Source: Otis tarda (lineage: Eukaryota; Chordata; Aves; Otidiformes; Otididae). From it: a stretch of DNA of 64,000 nucleotides. Both the position numbers and the translations under genes were made by a program. Position 1 is the stretch's first letter. Each line of letters opens with the position of its first letter. Positions 1-14,100 of this stretch are shown in pieces. The notes under the pieces are model-generated. The model did not search any database. It had not been told where the DNA came from and saw only the letters and a program-made list of their open reading frames with translations. The stretch is from the NCBI GenBank assembly GCA_026413225.1, contig CM048553.1, forward strand, positions 139,632,690 through 139,696,689, written 5' to 3'.

Positions 1-3000
1 GATAAAGGCAGCGGGCCCCAAGCAAACAGATTTCTGCCAGACTTGACTGTGCGATATGGGGCTGGATACAGAGGGCTTAGTTTCTCTATCAGGAAGAGAA
101 GGGAAGCACAGAAGTGGAGTGCGGCTTTTAGTCTTTCTGATCGACAGATAAGAGCCTCACAAAGCCTGGTCAAGGTTATTCACCTCACATTATGAAAAAA
201 CAAAGAACATCTTCAGATTCAGAGACAATTGGTCCCAAGGATAACGTTAAAGCAAGTAGTGACTAGAAGAAAGTCCTGTTATTAAACTGCAGTGGGCCAA
301 ATGCTGTAGGAGTCGTATATTAGGCGTTCAGATGCTTTCACCTTTCCATGGCTACGCATGGTTCACTCAAACCAGATTGTGGAATGTTAATTTGTGCCTC
401 ATCAATACTAATGGACCAGGAATTATGACATGTTTTATGTTATCATTCATTTAAAACAGATAGTTTAGATTTCAGCCACAAGCTAAAGTTTATATATATT
501 ATATTTATTACAAACAACAGCGAACACTTAAGAGCCATTATTTTAAATCTAAATGACATTGTGTTTAGTATCCATTTCCTCCAACTCTGAAATGTGCAGC
601 CTATGGAGTCTGTCATCTTTCCCTGGAGTTCTCCTGGATGCGAAGTGACAACTCCTCACAAGTTACCAGAAACAGGAGAAAATGTGGAGCCCTGCTCCAA
701 CGAGCTGTTTCACATTACAAGAATTTACAATGAACATCTGACAGAATGAAAGCAATGGAGCTTGAGAGGGGAATATCATGCAGTAAATCGCTAGCTATTA
801 TCAGCGTTGACAAAACAGAGTGGGGAGGACGGTATTTAAACAGAAAACATAGGATAAAAGACATTGAATCGGTGAGTGAGCCCCGCGTGTATCAAAACTG
901 AATGTTTGCTTCCGAAAATCTTGCCAATGTCCATTTTATAGACAATATTGCATCTGGAGACACAGCTTGTGCAAGAAGCAGTAGATGGCTGTGGCAGCAC
1001 AGGGAAGGGGCTGTGGTTCCTCCTCTGCTCCCACCAACATCCATGGCTAATCTCCAGGTCAGCCCGTACGGCCAGCAAGTGCTGCTGCTTCCCTAGCCTC
1101 TCTTGTACCACGGCTGAGCACAGGCCAGCATGGAGGACATCAAAACATCATGTCCCCCATGAAGGCAGGGAACCATGTTTGCAGCCCTGACACTGCCACA
1201 CCAGCCAGGGCCGACTATCGGCCTCCATGAGTGAAGGCGTGAAATGGGACATCATGTCAAGAAGACCTGGCTAAAAGCTTCCAGCTCACCTGCTCCTCTT
1301 CCCTCCTTGCCAAAACCCAGCCAGACTGCCTTCCACAGCCAACACTCTCTCCTCAAGGACCACAGGTTCTTGGTTTAATGACTTTTTTGAAGGAAGGCAG
1401 TAGTGGGTTGTCCCTGCCAACGTGGTGGAGCTGTTGTGCTAGGCAAGTCGAAGCAGTCCTTGCCCCATCGGTCTTCACAATGTGAAGAAGTGTAAATGAA
1501 CTGCAATACAATAGGTCTCAGTATGCCGCTTCAAGTGGAAATAAAGCAAGCAATTTAGAGAGTTTTCAGGTGCTTCATATTTTCATTTTCAGCTTTCTAC
1601 ACAAATAAAAAGGCTTAAACTATTATTCAGTCTCCACTCGGAGTATAATTTTGACATTCGGAAATCTGATTTTGTGATCAGAAACACATGTAGAATAGCA
1701 TTTAGAAGTCAGCAAAGACTCCAAGCATGATTTTATTGGGAGCTTGGGTATGCCCTTCAGAGTAATTGGGACGTGGAATGTGGAAGTAGTTTTTACAGGA
1801 AAATAGGGATAAGGCCTCCTGTAGCCAGCCTCAGGCAACGAAGTAAGTAAAATATCAAGAAGAATTCACATTCAACTTGATAATAAGGTTTCTGAGCATG
1901 TTAATTAAATGAAGTCTCAGGTCCCCAGCCCTGTTGTTTTAAACATTTTAAGACATTAACATTGCACAATAGAAACGTAATTTCCCATCCCTCCAGATGC
2001 CTATACTCATTTGATTTTCCTAGCTGTTAGCTTTAAACTTTCTGTGAACATGAAAACCTACTCTTTCAGCAGTGCTGTCGTATTTTTTCCCTTCATTTTT
2101 CCTTAATACTCATTTTGGGTACTAATTGGCAACAGTGGGTTTTAAAAATTAATTCTTCAAATGGGACAGCTTCACTGATTATCCTCTGCTGAGGCACCAT
2201 TTTCCACAGTCTGACTTTGAAGGAAAACAACAGGAAAATGAGATCTATTTGGTCTGGAGGGTTTGAGCCTTCTCGGCTAGCACAGAGAAGATGTAGGGAG
2301 CAAGGTACAGCCTGAGGAAACCTCATAAATCACGTCTCATTTTTCTGCTCTTTAAAGCACTGGTTTAACTGGGAGTAAGTTGCTAAAATCCCTTTGGAGA
2401 TGCTAGAATGCGTACCTCCTTCCGACGATGGAGCCCCACGCAGCATCTCAGGTGTCCACTGAGGAACGCTAACTGGCCAAGGGCAATTGGGTATATGGGG
2501 TGCAGGTATGAGTATCTGCTGGCAAAAAGCTTCCGTACAAATGGGAGAACTGGTGCTGTGCTATCCTTGTGTATCTACTGAGAGAAAGGTCTGCAGCTGG
2601 GGGGAAGACACCAAAATCCCCTGTGCTCAGCCCATTTACTCAGGCATTTCTCCAGGATGTGGACAGCAAGAATATCCTGAAGATCAACATTTGCAGGTTC
2701 AGGGCTCAATTCAAAGTCAGAAGCTGAAAGGTGCTGCTACCACTTTATGGCCAGGATAGCCTTTTACACATGGAACAGTTTGGAGACAAAGGAAAATCTT
2801 TCACTGGCAAAACCCACATCTTCTTCGTTAAGTTAAAAAATATAGTGTAAAGACTATAAGCTTATATCCTCTTTTCTCTTTACTAGTCCAGAGTGCTTTG
2901 GTTCTCTCGTAGGAACGAGACCATGCTAGTGATGGACAGGCCAGGATTCCCGTAGTGGGTTTGGTTGGGATAGCGTTCATTTTCTTCATAATAGCTTGCA

Positions 3001-3399
3001 TGGGGCAATATCTTGGATTTGTGATAAAAACAGTGTTGATAACACAGGGATGTTTTAATTATTGCTTAGAAGTTCTTGCACAGTGTCAAGGTGCATCTTG
3101 TTTCTCACACTGCCCTGCCAGAGAGTAGGCTGGGGGTCCACAAGAAGTTGACCTCAGCTGACCAAAGGGAGACTCCATACCATATGATGTCATGCTCAGC
3201 AATAAATACAGTTAATGACAGTGTTGTTATTAAAGGGACTGGAGAGTTTCTCACACAGTACACAGTACTACAGGCATAACCTTATTAGCATTTTCAAATC
3301 CATTAATCTGCTTAGTCTCAGTGAAAGGAAGGAGAAAATTCCTTCCACTGTGGTGGTAAATGTTTCATTAAATAGATTAGGAAAGACAAAGCCCATTGA
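1..3399. other. Gene desert, no gene seen
   Basis: Repeat-poor, mildly AT-rich DNA. Open frames are short, unlike any family I know, and without splice context. I see no exon, RNA gene or mobile element. Confidence 0.6.
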
Positions 3400-5112
3400 C
3401 AGTTGAATCTGGTGAGGGATGTAATGGGCAGCAAGAAGGACTTCTGCAGGCATCTACAGCAAAAGGAAGACTAGGGAAAAGGTGGGCTCGCTGCTGAATA
3501 AGGTAGGGGATCTGATGACGAAGAACATGGAGAAAGCTGGAGAAACACAATGCTTTCTTCACCTTAGTCTTAACAGGTAAGATCATTCTTCAGGAACCCT
3601 AGGTTCCCAAGACCAGTGAGAAAGTCTAGAGTAAGGAAGACATACCCTTGATGAAGGACAATCAATTTAAGGAGCACTTTAAAAAACTGAACATACACAG
3701 GTCCATGCGATCTGATGGGATAAATCTGCGACTGATGAGAGACCTAACTGATGTCTTTGCAAGGCCATTCTTGATTACCTTTGAAAGGCCATGGCATACA
3801 GGGGAAGTTCCAGCAGAGTGGAAGAGACCAAATGTCGCTCCTATATTGAAGAAGGGCAAGAAGGAGGATCTGGGGAACGACAGGCCAGTCACTCTCACCT
3901 TAGTCACTGGGAAGATGATGCAGCAACTAATCCTGGAAACCATATCCAAACATATCAAGGACAAGAAGGTAATTTGGAGTCATCAACATAGATTTTCAAA
4001 GGGGAAGTCCTGCCTGACTGACCCAATAGCTTTTTATGATGAGATGACCAGCTTGGTGGATGAGAGGAGAGCAACTGTTTTTGTTTGTCAACACTGTCTC
4101 CTGTAACATCCTTACAGAAAAATGAATGAAATACGAGCTAGATAAATGTTGGTGACTGAAAACTGGCTGAACTGTTGAGCTCAAAGTGTTGTGATTAGCA
4201 GCATGAAGTCCAGCTGGAGGCTAGTCACTAGTGATGTACCCCAGGATGGATACTGGGTCCTGCGCTGTTAAATATTTTCATTAATGAACTGAGTGGTGGG
4301 GCAGAGCGCACTCACAGAAAATTTTCAGATGATACAAAACTTGAGAGGAGTGACTGATAAACCAGAGGGTTGTGCTGACATCCAGAGGAATCTGGACAGG
4401 CTGGAGAATCGAGGCAATAGGGATTTCATCAAGTTCAAGAGGGAGAAATGCCATGTCTTGCACCCCAGAACACGCTGGAGGTCAACCCACTGGAAAGCAA
4501 CTTTGCAGAAAAGGCCCTGAGGGTCTGGGTTGACACCAAGTTGACCGTGAGCTAGTAATGCAGTCTTGTGACAAAAAAAAAGGCCAACAGCCTCCTAGGT
4601 GGCATTAGGAAGCATGTTGCCAGCAGGTTGAGAAAGCTGATCCTTCCCTTCTGCTCAGCACTGGTGAGACATATCTAGGTGCTATGCCCCGGTCTGTGCT
4701 CCCCAGTACAAGAGAGACAAGGACATATGGGACCAAGTCCACTCAGGTGATTAAGGAACTGGCTGATTCATGAAATAACAAGAGGCTGAGAGAGCTGGGA
4801 CTGTTTCCCCTGGAGAAGAGAAGGCTCAGGGGAAATCTCACTAAAGTGACAAGACACAAGGCAATGGGCACAAACTGAAATACAGGAAATTCCATTTAAG
4901 CATAAGACAAGTACTTATTTACTGTAATGGTGGCTGAACACTGGCACAGGTTGCCCAGAGAGCTCATGGAGTCTCTGTCCTTGGAGATATTAAAAACTAA
5001 GGTGGACACAGCCTCGAGCAGCCTGCTATATCTGACCCTGCTTTGAGGATAGAGTTGGACTAGATAATCTCCAAAGGTTTCTTTCAACCTCAGCTATTTT
5101 GTGATTCCATGA
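3400..5112 (+). mobile_element. CR1 LINE, 5'-truncated copy with reverse-transcriptase sequence and 3' end
   Basis: Non-LTR retrotransposon remnant. An open stretch at 3648-4106 matches the CR1 reverse transcriptase: HRSMRSDGI, GEVPAEWKRPNVAPILKKGKKED, GNDRPVTLT, FSKGKSCLTDPIAFYDEM. Before it (3400-3640) the DNA reads like the upstream CR1 segment (SKKDFCRHLQ-like, GSLLNKVGDLMTKNMEKA). The catalytic motif appears as KFSDDT at 4319-4336 (consensus FADD), but the continuation (GVTDKPEGCADIQRNLDRLE, KFKREKCHVLH) is in another frame, so the copy is frameshifted. The end is the CR1 3' UTR: GTTGGACTAGATAATCTCC... to TGTGATTCCATGA at about 5112. Reverse transcription of its own RNA was its original role; it is now inactive. 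The 5' boundary is approximate. Confidence 0.92.
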
Positions 5113-5564
5113 AATGTTGTGATTAGACTACAGCTATGTCTGAAGGAAGGAGAGACTCCCCACAAATCTTTGTGCTCCAGCCACCCAGAGACAGCTGTGC
5201 TCCGAGACCCAGACTGCTTCCTCCGAACTAAGGAACCTCAAAGAGTTTCTGAACTGCTACAGCTGGAAGTGTCCGGATGAGACCAGGCACACATGCTCCC
5301 TTGCTTTCTGCAGAAAGGGACATAGGACACAGTGCAAAGTTGAACCACGGCATGACCCATTGGGTGATCACCTGAAGTAATGAAAGGACCAGATCACTAG
5401 AGACATCATAGCAGAGTGCAGGTGCACCTACAGAGTTCTACCACATCCCTACAGCTCCGAAGGTCCCTTCTGGACTGCTACAACCACCTGTGTGCCATTC
5501 AGCATAGCCTTATTAGACTTGGGATGAGAATTGAAGATCAGAGTGAGAACTGTGCACTTTCCGT
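5113..5564. other. Unrecognised spacer between two CR1 copies
   Basis: About 450 bp with a CTCCAGCCACCCAGAGACAG-like, moderately GC-rich start and no reading frame of note. It may be part of a repeat I do not recognise, because it is wedged between two CR1 ends. Confidence 0.4.
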
Positions 5565-5709
5565 TCCTAGAGGCTTTCAACTGCCTGAGATTGGGCAAAG
5601 CCATGAGCAACCTGATCTGACCTCAGAGTTGACCCTGCTTTGAGCAAAAAGTTGCTCTAGAGACTTCCTGAGGTCCCTTCCAGCCTGAGTTACTCTTTGG
5701 TCCTATGAA
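5565..5709 (+). mobile_element. CR1 LINE 3' end, second short copy
   Basis: The sequence from GGGCAAAGCCATGAGCAACC through CTGACCTCAGAGTTGACCCTGCTTTGAGC to TTCCTGAGGTCCCTTCCAGCCTGAGTTACTCTTTGGTCCTATGA is a diverged CR1 3' UTR, of a subfamily different from the 3.4-5.1 kb copy. Same orientation; severe 5' truncation is typical for CR1. The intervening 5115-5560 is not recognised. Confidence 0.8.
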
Positions 5710-6577
5710 TGGGTCCCTCTCACATTTCCCCAGGATGCTGGATGAATTGCCGAGCTACCCAGATTAGCATGGCAGTGTCCCCAGTGGCACTGACACTCAC
5801 CTCCCAGGATTTCCTCTGGGCTTTGGGGCATGCTGGCAGTGACAGGGACAGTTACCTTGTGGGGAGTGAGACTCAAGGTCCAAGCACTAAACATTTCTTG
5901 CTTTTTAGGGGCACTGTTCATCTCAAACTGCTAATTATTCGCTGGATTTGTGTGCTCACCAAGGAGGGCGGGAGGTGTGTGAGCCCCTACCACAGATCTG
6001 AGCGTGGTGCTGCCCAGAAGGCTCCGTCTCAAGGAATGTTTCACCAAAGTGGTTGTCTCCTGCTGGCTTGTCTGGGCCTGTGAAGTGAGTCCTGCTGACC
6101 TGTTAGTACTCACAAAGGCCTCCCTGTGATTATTTTTTGTCTGGGAAAGTGACTTCCACTGTCTCAGCTTATTTATTTATTTCTTCCAAATGAGCGTTTC
6201 ACTTTCAGTTCTGGTTAGAAGTCTGAAAGGAAGCATTTTAGCTTTTCCCACCAAAAATCTGTCCTCTTGGTACAGGACAGCAGATGGCTTTCTAAAGATT
6301 TACTCAATTTTAAACTGTTAAATTGAAGTTATTATGTGAATCCTTCTCACTCCACAGCCTGCTCCGTTCTTTTACACAAGCAGATAGCATTATGTGTTCG
6401 GAACAAGCCTCAGTAAAAGGTTATATATCAATATTATCACCATCCTACGACTTCACCAGGAGCCAGAACTTATGTGGTTTTTCCTCGTTCAAAATTCCTC
6501 CCTAAACCCTGAAGAGTTTTGTGTGAACAAAATCAAGTCCCCAAATTCTTAAGAAAGCAGTTTCATTTCCACATGCT

Positions 6578-6594
6578 TGTGTGTGTGTGTGTGT
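6578..6594. repeat. Short (TG)n microsatellite
   Basis: Eight tandem TG units in otherwise AT-rich single-copy DNA. Confidence 0.9.
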
Positions 6595-7041
6595 AATCAG
6601 ATCTTTTAAAATTGGTTTGAGATACCAGACGAAATGTTCCTCACTAATAACTGGTCTTACACAGCAGAGGTTTCTTTTGAAGTACCAAGCATGGATACAT
6701 GATCCTATTTAATGACAGCACTTTAAATTACAGGCTGGTTAATTCTATGTGAATTCTTCTCATCTGTTTCATATTTCTCGTACACATTACTGTAAAACAA
6801 GCTGTACCCATTTCTGTCAGTGAAACCACTGTCCTAATCTACAATTTTTCTTAGAATCTGATAATAATGGTTAACTTTACCTCAAGAGAAAAACCTACAG
6901 GCAAACATGTCACACATAGCACAGTTTGACTAAGAACAGATACATGCCACTGGTCATAAAGGGTAAACACTTAAGACATTTAACCCAGCTGAGCAGTACT
7001 AAATGGAAGGCAGCGGTCATCTGGCTTTTGAATCACCTAAT

Positions 7042-7084
7042 TGACATGTCAGAAAATAAGCATTTTATTGACAGAAGGTGATTG
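7042..7084. promoter_or_regulatory. Candidate TALE (MEIS/PBX) motif cluster
   Basis: The palindrome TGACATGTCA (7042-7051) contains two facing TGACA half-sites. TTGACAG follows at 7068-7074 and TGATTG (PBX-like) at 7079-7084. The block about 7010-7120 is free of repeats and has conserved-element character. Confidence 0.3.
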
Positions 7085-7990
7085 CAGAGAAAAGTCATTT
7101 TTCATTTAAATAGCCAGATACTTCCCTTCCTCCTTCCTTTCGTATTTGCAGTGTGGGGGAACATTTTGTTAAGAAAGCAAAACTGCAGTGCCTGGGCCAT
7201 TTGTTACATTATTTTTGCCCACACAGCTACCTTCTGATAGTGATTTTCTTGACTGTAATCATCTGCAGAGGATTCCAGCATGGAATATTTTCCAAATTAT
7301 GCGTGCATTTCTAACTTTGGACAGCTTTTGAACTATGCTAGGATTCAAAGATCCCTGAAGAAGTCACTCAGATCTCATGCGATGCAGTGGTAATTCTTGC
7401 ACAGAGAAATCGCCTCGTCTTCCCTCAGTGTAAACCAGGAGTAATTCCACTGGAGTTCCCCTTCCAGGTTCTCTTCAGTACCAGTTTCCACTGGGTGATG
7501 GGGAAAAGAGAAGTTCAAAGCAGTAACTCTATAATTCTTATGAAAGCCAAGTCCCAAAATCAGTTTCACAGATATTCCAGTCCAGGCTGTGAGTTTTGGT
7601 TTGGGCTGTATGTACCACAGCTTCCTTCCTGTGCTCTCCTCAGCCATAGCAATATCCTCCTATCGCAATAGAAGTAGAAGACATCCAAGAGCTGGACCAG
7701 CTGCCAACACTGGGGACATCTGCTAACGCTGCGGCATCTCACAGACTCTCTCTGTGCCAAAAAGTCACTTGTCCTGATCTTTAGCCAGATTACCCTGAGG
7801 CCAGGCAAGGACGAGTGCAAAGGCAGAAAAGTCATCACCATGGGCTGCAGTGCTTGTCCCAAGACCCAGATTCATATCACATCATCCTGGGCAGTTGCCC
7901 CGTATCTGCTCAAAGCGGAAAGACAACCCACCAGCAACCGTTAGCTGGGACAATCTGGTCCACGGGTCCACTGCTGAAAGACAGTGACAG

Positions 7991-8140
7991 TCATAGAATC
8001 ATAGAATGGTTAGAGTTGGAAGGGACCTTCAAAGGTCATCTAGTCCAACCCCCCTGCAAGAAGCAGGGACATCCCTGACTAGATCAGGTTGCTCAGAGCC
8101 TCATCCAGCCTGGCCTTGAACATTTCCAGGGATAAATATA
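7991..8140 (-). mobile_element. CR1 LINE 3' end, little diverged, minus orientation
   Basis: It starts with the reverse complement of the CR1 terminal repeat (TCATAGAATCATAGAATGG), then TTGGAAGGGACCTTCAAAGG and TCATCTAGTCCAACCCCC, close to the avian consensus, and fades after GGCCTTGAACATTTCCAGGGA. The intact 8-bp terminal repeats suggest that this is one of the younger copies here. Confidence 0.95.
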
Positions 8141-11100
8141 GCACAATATAGCACTGCCTCCCCCCATCACAGGGTCTGGGGCAGCACTGTATCTTGCCAG
8201 GTCATCAGGCTTGCCAGATGTGGTCCCTGTTGCTTGCCCCACCACCACAGGCTTCCCTGCAGATGTCTATGCCACATGGGATATTTCCACCCACAGTGAC
8301 AACAAGCATTCCTTGGAGGAGAGCTAGATCCAGGGTGAGCCAGACAAACTTTTTTTTTGTCTCAGGAGCCATTGGTTGCTCTCTCAGGGGAGAGCACATG
8401 GAGTGGCAGCTACCATGGAAGAGGGCTGAAGGTGAGGACAAGGTGTGAGAGTGGTCTCAGAGAGGCACATCTGGCCTTTGTCTGGGAGGAGGGTAGCTGG
8501 GGACACTGGGACAGGGCAGCCCTCAGCAGCCCAGGGAGTGGAGGCTGCCCGGCTGCAGTCCTCTGTGCAGCTCCTCTTCCCAGCAACAGCACAGCTCCAG
8601 CTGTTTATAAGCCTCTGTTTTTATGAGGTCGAAGGCACAGAGATTTAAGTTAATGCTGCCTGGGAGAGTGCTGCTCAGTGCAGTCAGCCTGGAGAGTCTC
8701 TCTCTGTGGAGATAAAGCACTGCTCCCTCATCCTGAGCCAAATTTTGCAAATCTGTTTCTGCATAGGGTCTTTCCTGAGCAGTACTGTTAAGAGCCCCTG
8801 CTGATAAGGAAAGAGGAACTGTATTTTACCCTTCATATCTACTCATGACGGCCCAACACAATACCTCTACTTTTGGAAGAAGCAATGGAGATCAGCTGAA
8901 ACGCTTTGGCACACCATACAGCAAGCCCTTTCATTCATGTGCTACCCAGATTGGGTTTGTGGCATTCATAACCTTTCTTGCCCTTGAAGCTGCTAAGAGA
9001 TCAGATCAACTCTGTTTTATTTTACTTTTGCACACAAAGAAAATAAAAGAATTGAAGTCTACTCATGTTTATAAAGCCCTAACTCACCCTTCGACTCTGT
9101 AGGAAATTATTCCTATAAATGAAATGTGAGATTTTCACATGTCTGGTATTGGACTACTGGTTCCATATGCTTTGTTTAAAAGCTGAAGAGGAGTTAGAGC
9201 TATCGCTATTCTCCTTGCTCCTTGCAAGGCCTGTTTTATAATGCGCTGACTCAGAAAGGCACTTAAACATGTGCTCAGTGGGAATCAAGTGAGACAGTAG
9301 TCATGCTGGCTTCAGCACACCAACTTATTTTTAGGATTAGGGTATTGAGCAGGAGTTTTATTTTCAGAAGAAACATCCAGTAATAGAAATGGCTGTCATT
9401 TTTCTATTCCCTGCAAATTCATGTAGCAAAACCAGAAATGTGATGAGTATCTGAGCCAATTTCTATGTTAAGAAGCACTTAAGGAGGTTTTTCAGCTAGA
9501 CAAAGCATGAGGTTCAAGTTAGTGACAAAGGGGTATGGACAGAGAAACAAAATCATTGCCAAGGTAAAATGTTACAGCATTAATTAGAGGAAAAGCCCTT
9601 TAAAACATTATCCTGATACTCATTATTAATATTCATTGTTATGAATATAACATAGTTTTGCCATGTGATTTACTCAGCAAATATCTAGACAACCACCCTG
9701 CCCTGGAGAGCTTCAACTCTACACACTCTCAACGTTTCCTCTGGAAATAATATATTTTCCAAACTGGACAGGGAGTTAGACCATTCATCTTCTTTCTATC
9801 CAACCATAATTCTTGTCCATAATATGTTATAGCCACTCATAAGCAGAAACTTAAACAACAGGTATGTTGGACTGTCACCATAGCTATCTGTGTCCTGGAA
9901 CAGGATCTCTCCTCAGGGCACTTCCTATGCAAATAGACATCTGAACGAGCCCGGGGGGCTATAACAAGAGCTCTCAGAACAAAGATAAGTTGATTATGTG
10001 TTCCAGATTTGAAACCCCCCAATGACATCACGCCCCCACTTCCCAAGACCATTTGGTGTAACATCTGTGTGTAATGCTAGTGCGGTCTTGATAGTCACTG
10101 GAGCAAAATCTCAAGTAACATCTGTGGCCTCATTAAGAACCAGGCCTGTTTGCCTTCCTTTAAAAACTACTTTTGGGTTGTGTCACCCGCTGATTTGTGA
10201 CTTGTGTCTGTACTTGCTCCATTCCCAGTGTTTTTAGCAAGTTCAAAAGTGTTCATCATCACTCGGCTCCGTAGATTCCTGCCCTGTCTCTGATCTCTTT
10301 GGACCTGAGCAAAACTAGAAAGAAATGCTTACTGACCCAAATCCAGAAGTGTCTGATTTCTGCAGTTGTCCTAGAATATCCTTGCTTGCATTTCAGTCAT
10401 GTATGTAGCAGAGAAAACAGAGAGAAATGTATGCAGAGAGAAAACACAGCCTGGGCAGTGTTTTCCTGGAACTAATTATACCAAATTCTCAGAGGCATCT
10501 GGGGATCTAATTCCCATTGATTTCCTGGGGTGTCTAAAGCTCTTTGTGAATGTAGGTCTCTCAATCTAAGGATGAACATCTATTCTCATATTACTAGTCC
10601 TGGGAGAGATGTCCAACAGGAACCATAGGTTTTGCTCACTTATGAACTGGCAAGTGTCAAGGCATCTCATTCAGTTTCACTCATTACTTTCAAATAAATC
10701 ACACTTTTCTTTAAAACCCAGCTCCATTCAAAGAAGTCTTGTGTCCAAACACCCAAACATCTCGTCCTTACCTTGTCTCCTATAAAACATTTCCACTGTA
10801 TTTTCAGGAGACAGAGCTAGATGGTTATGAGTCCATGTCATGAAGAGTCCCCTCTCTTTCCACCTTTGCCCTCCCCACCACAGGCAACACACGTCTCCAG
10901 CTCTCTCCCCAATGTTATGTCCTACACACCAGCCGAGCACAGAGTATGAACACCCAAACTTGTTATTAATTTTCCAGTATCTTCTCCCTCCCTTTCCCTT
11001 TTCCATCTGAGGACCATTGGAGCTCCCAACATGCTCAGGGGCTTGGGATAGAAAGATTGAGGACCTCCGGGTGCCCAGCACCAGCCCCCTGGGGCTCACC

Positions 11101-14100
11101 AGAACAAATGACACCTTAAATATCTCTGCTTATGCAGGCTTCTGAAATGCCAGCGTTAGGCTTAGCGATTTCTCAAAACATGAATTCAGTGTACAGCTAG
11201 GAAGAGGTTTGTATCTGATGCTATATGGCATAGCAGGATAGTATATTTGTGCAGGTGGTATAGATACAGCTTTGGGCACAGATTCCTTATCTGAAGTATA
11301 ATCATGCAGGGAGAGGAAAATATCTTGTATTAGAAGAATTGAAATAATCTAAAAATAGTCATGTCTACACCTGCCCTCATATTCAGGCACTTCTGTTATC
11401 AGTTAACCACTGTTTAGGCAGTTTCTTTGAATCTCTCAGAGTATTTAAAACTACACCTCATACACAGAGTCACGGGCAGCCCTGCCCCAAACTCCCTGGA
11501 AGGCAGATGGGGACCTTAGGGTCCCCAAAAATGAGGTACCGGACTCATGTGAGAAACGCAGCAGCAGTGGACAAGAATCCTTCCCGTACCTCTGGTGTCA
11601 GACAGAGGGAAACCAAAGCATTGCCTCAAGAAGTGAGGAGGCATCTGTACTGCAGCAAATAGTCAAGCAAAAACCCTCCATCTCTTTCGTCCTTTCCACT
11701 CTCCTCCAAGGAAATCTGAGCCTGTATCACAGGCTTGGCATGAAACCTGGGTCTGATTGTCAGTCTGTTAATACGTAACACAGACCACTTGATGCCTCAC
11801 TGAACTCGTGCAAGATGGTTGTTTAGACGTGTTAGAAATGACCTATGGTGCAAGCAGGGAAAGTGTTTTAAAAACTATAAACTTTGTGCCGTACATCCAT
11901 ATATATAGCTTACTGTCCAGTGCTCCCAAAGGTGATTATCCTTGAAAAGAACGGAAGCTCTCCAAGATACTGTCTGTATACACAACATAAGGAAAAAAAT
12001 GGGAGATTCTCTTAAACAGACAGACCACTTCCACTGTAGCTGATCATATGATATCTGGGAACCAAGTGGCAGGCATGGTAGAACTGTATTGGTAGATTTA
12101 GTCTTGTTGGTGACAAAAATCCACCGAAGATAGAAAGCAGCATCAGAGATAAATTCAATTTTTTTGGAAATAAGCTATTTCAAATCTCATTGTGAGGAAC
12201 AACTCCAGAAACACTGCATTATTGCTATTCCAGCACGGGTAAATGCAATGAATGTTGCCAGTATATCAACAGCAGACTTCTTCCTATTTTCTTACAGCAA
12301 AGTATTAGTTCAGAGAGTCCAAACAACATTTTTGGAGGGGTTGGTAAACATGGAAGGGGAAGACTTGGTCCAGCATAGAGCTTGCACTGGATTCCCCCAC
12401 AAAGAACGGGTCAGGCTGGGGTTTGGTTTTGTAAAAAAAGCCAAATACATTATTTTGACTTTCAACATGCCTGCCCTAAACCAACCACATCAGGCTTTAT
12501 AATCAGCTTTGTTAGCTGGATGGGAGAAGCACAAAATGAGGCGGAGGGCAGGGCTGCACAAGAAGCCAAATCAAGCAAAACAAGTAGGAGCTTCATAGCT
12601 TCTGAGAAAACAATCCATTAGACAATTTTTCCCACTTTTTGTGGACCTAGTGCAGAATTCTCACTCTGTATAATGAGTTATGAACTTTACTAGTTTGGTG
12701 GGGGTGCTAGCACAGAGCTGCAGAATCAGCTAGTTTTTCACTTTTAAAGTGACTACTGACGAATTTCTAAAAATGTCCACTTGGAGCATGTAATAAGCAC
12801 GTAGAAAGGACTTCTTTCCAGGCCCATGGAAATGTTTACTCTCCCTCTCCTGCCTAAAATAAAAATTATGGGGCAAGTTCCTGGCTGATGAAGTTCAGTG
12901 TGACTCCTTTGAATTTCTTGGCGTTATTCCACTTTCTGCCAGCTGAGAACCTGGGCACCCTCCACTTTTCAGCAAAGCCACCAGCACAAGGCAGAGAAAG
13001 AACGTGGTTCCCAGCTATCAACTGCAAGAGTTCTGCACTCATTCTGTTCTCCTTAAAAAGCAAGCTGCCTTAAAAAGATGAAAAACAGGCTGTTACTTAT
13101 GGCCTCAGCCGGCAAATAACTCTACACAGCAAAACTCAATTCCAAATCTGAGTCTGATAATGCAATTAATAAATAAATCCATCTACAGTATATGGTTGGT
13201 CAAAGTATAGTTCCAGCAAAGGAGATATAAGAATTGTAAAATTCCTTTCAAACTTCCAGTAACTACATATTCATAGATACACATGGATCTACCTGTGTAG
13301 AGTTTGGATAAATGAATACCTAGCATTTACAGTAATTAAACCCTGAACAGTTTACATGTATACATTTCCAGGGACCAACAGAGATCCTATTAAAATAATG
13401 TATTTCCTAACCTGTGGTATAGAAGGAAACTAAACTTCTACAGCTATGCAATATACAGAGATACAGACACTTCATCTTCTTAAGACATGTTATTTCATAT
13501 ATTGTATAAAGTTATGCACTAATTATACATGAAAGGAACATAATGCTCCAAAGCCAACAAGTTAAATGTTAAAAAATGCTAGAGGTAAGGACACCACCAC
13601 TTTAAAAAAAAAAAAAAAGCCCAGTATTTCAGATATTCGTCCTGGTTTGGGACCAAAAAAAAAAAAATAAATAAAATTCCTATCACTGGACTTCCTTGCA
13701 GGCTGGGAATTCTGGGGTTTCATCAGCTTTTTCCAAAGGTTTCACTTGCCAGCAAGAGAACATGCAAAAGCCAAAAGTCTAGAGAAAATAAGTGCTCTAG
13801 TGTGTAGGAGACACGTCACCCTCATCATCCTTCCTGTCTCCTTAATCTGGGTCTACTCCAGGCCCTGCTTCCCAACCGCCCACCAGAATGAATTCTGTCC
13901 AGCTGCCCTTTCCCACTCTCCAATATCTTTAAATTCCTCATTGCCTGTTTTGCACCCTCTCCTGCACTCACTGGGGCATTAACTGGGAGCCACTGGGAGC
14001 ATAAGAGAGAGGCTCTCTGATTTCCATGCTGTGTCTGGGGTAATAGCAAGCACCAGGGCCTGAAGAAGTGGTTTCAGGAAAAGCTCTACTCAGTCCCTCC

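Larger units (their letters stand above)
5710..7990. other. Gene desert with one candidate regulatory patch
   Basis: No gene seen. Contains the short (TG)n and the TALE-type motif cluster near 7042-7084. Otherwise unremarkable AT-rich single-copy DNA. Confidence 0.5.

Noticed and set aside
3648-4106. 152-codon frame as a host gene
   Set aside because: It is CR1 reverse-transcriptase sequence within a truncated LINE copy.
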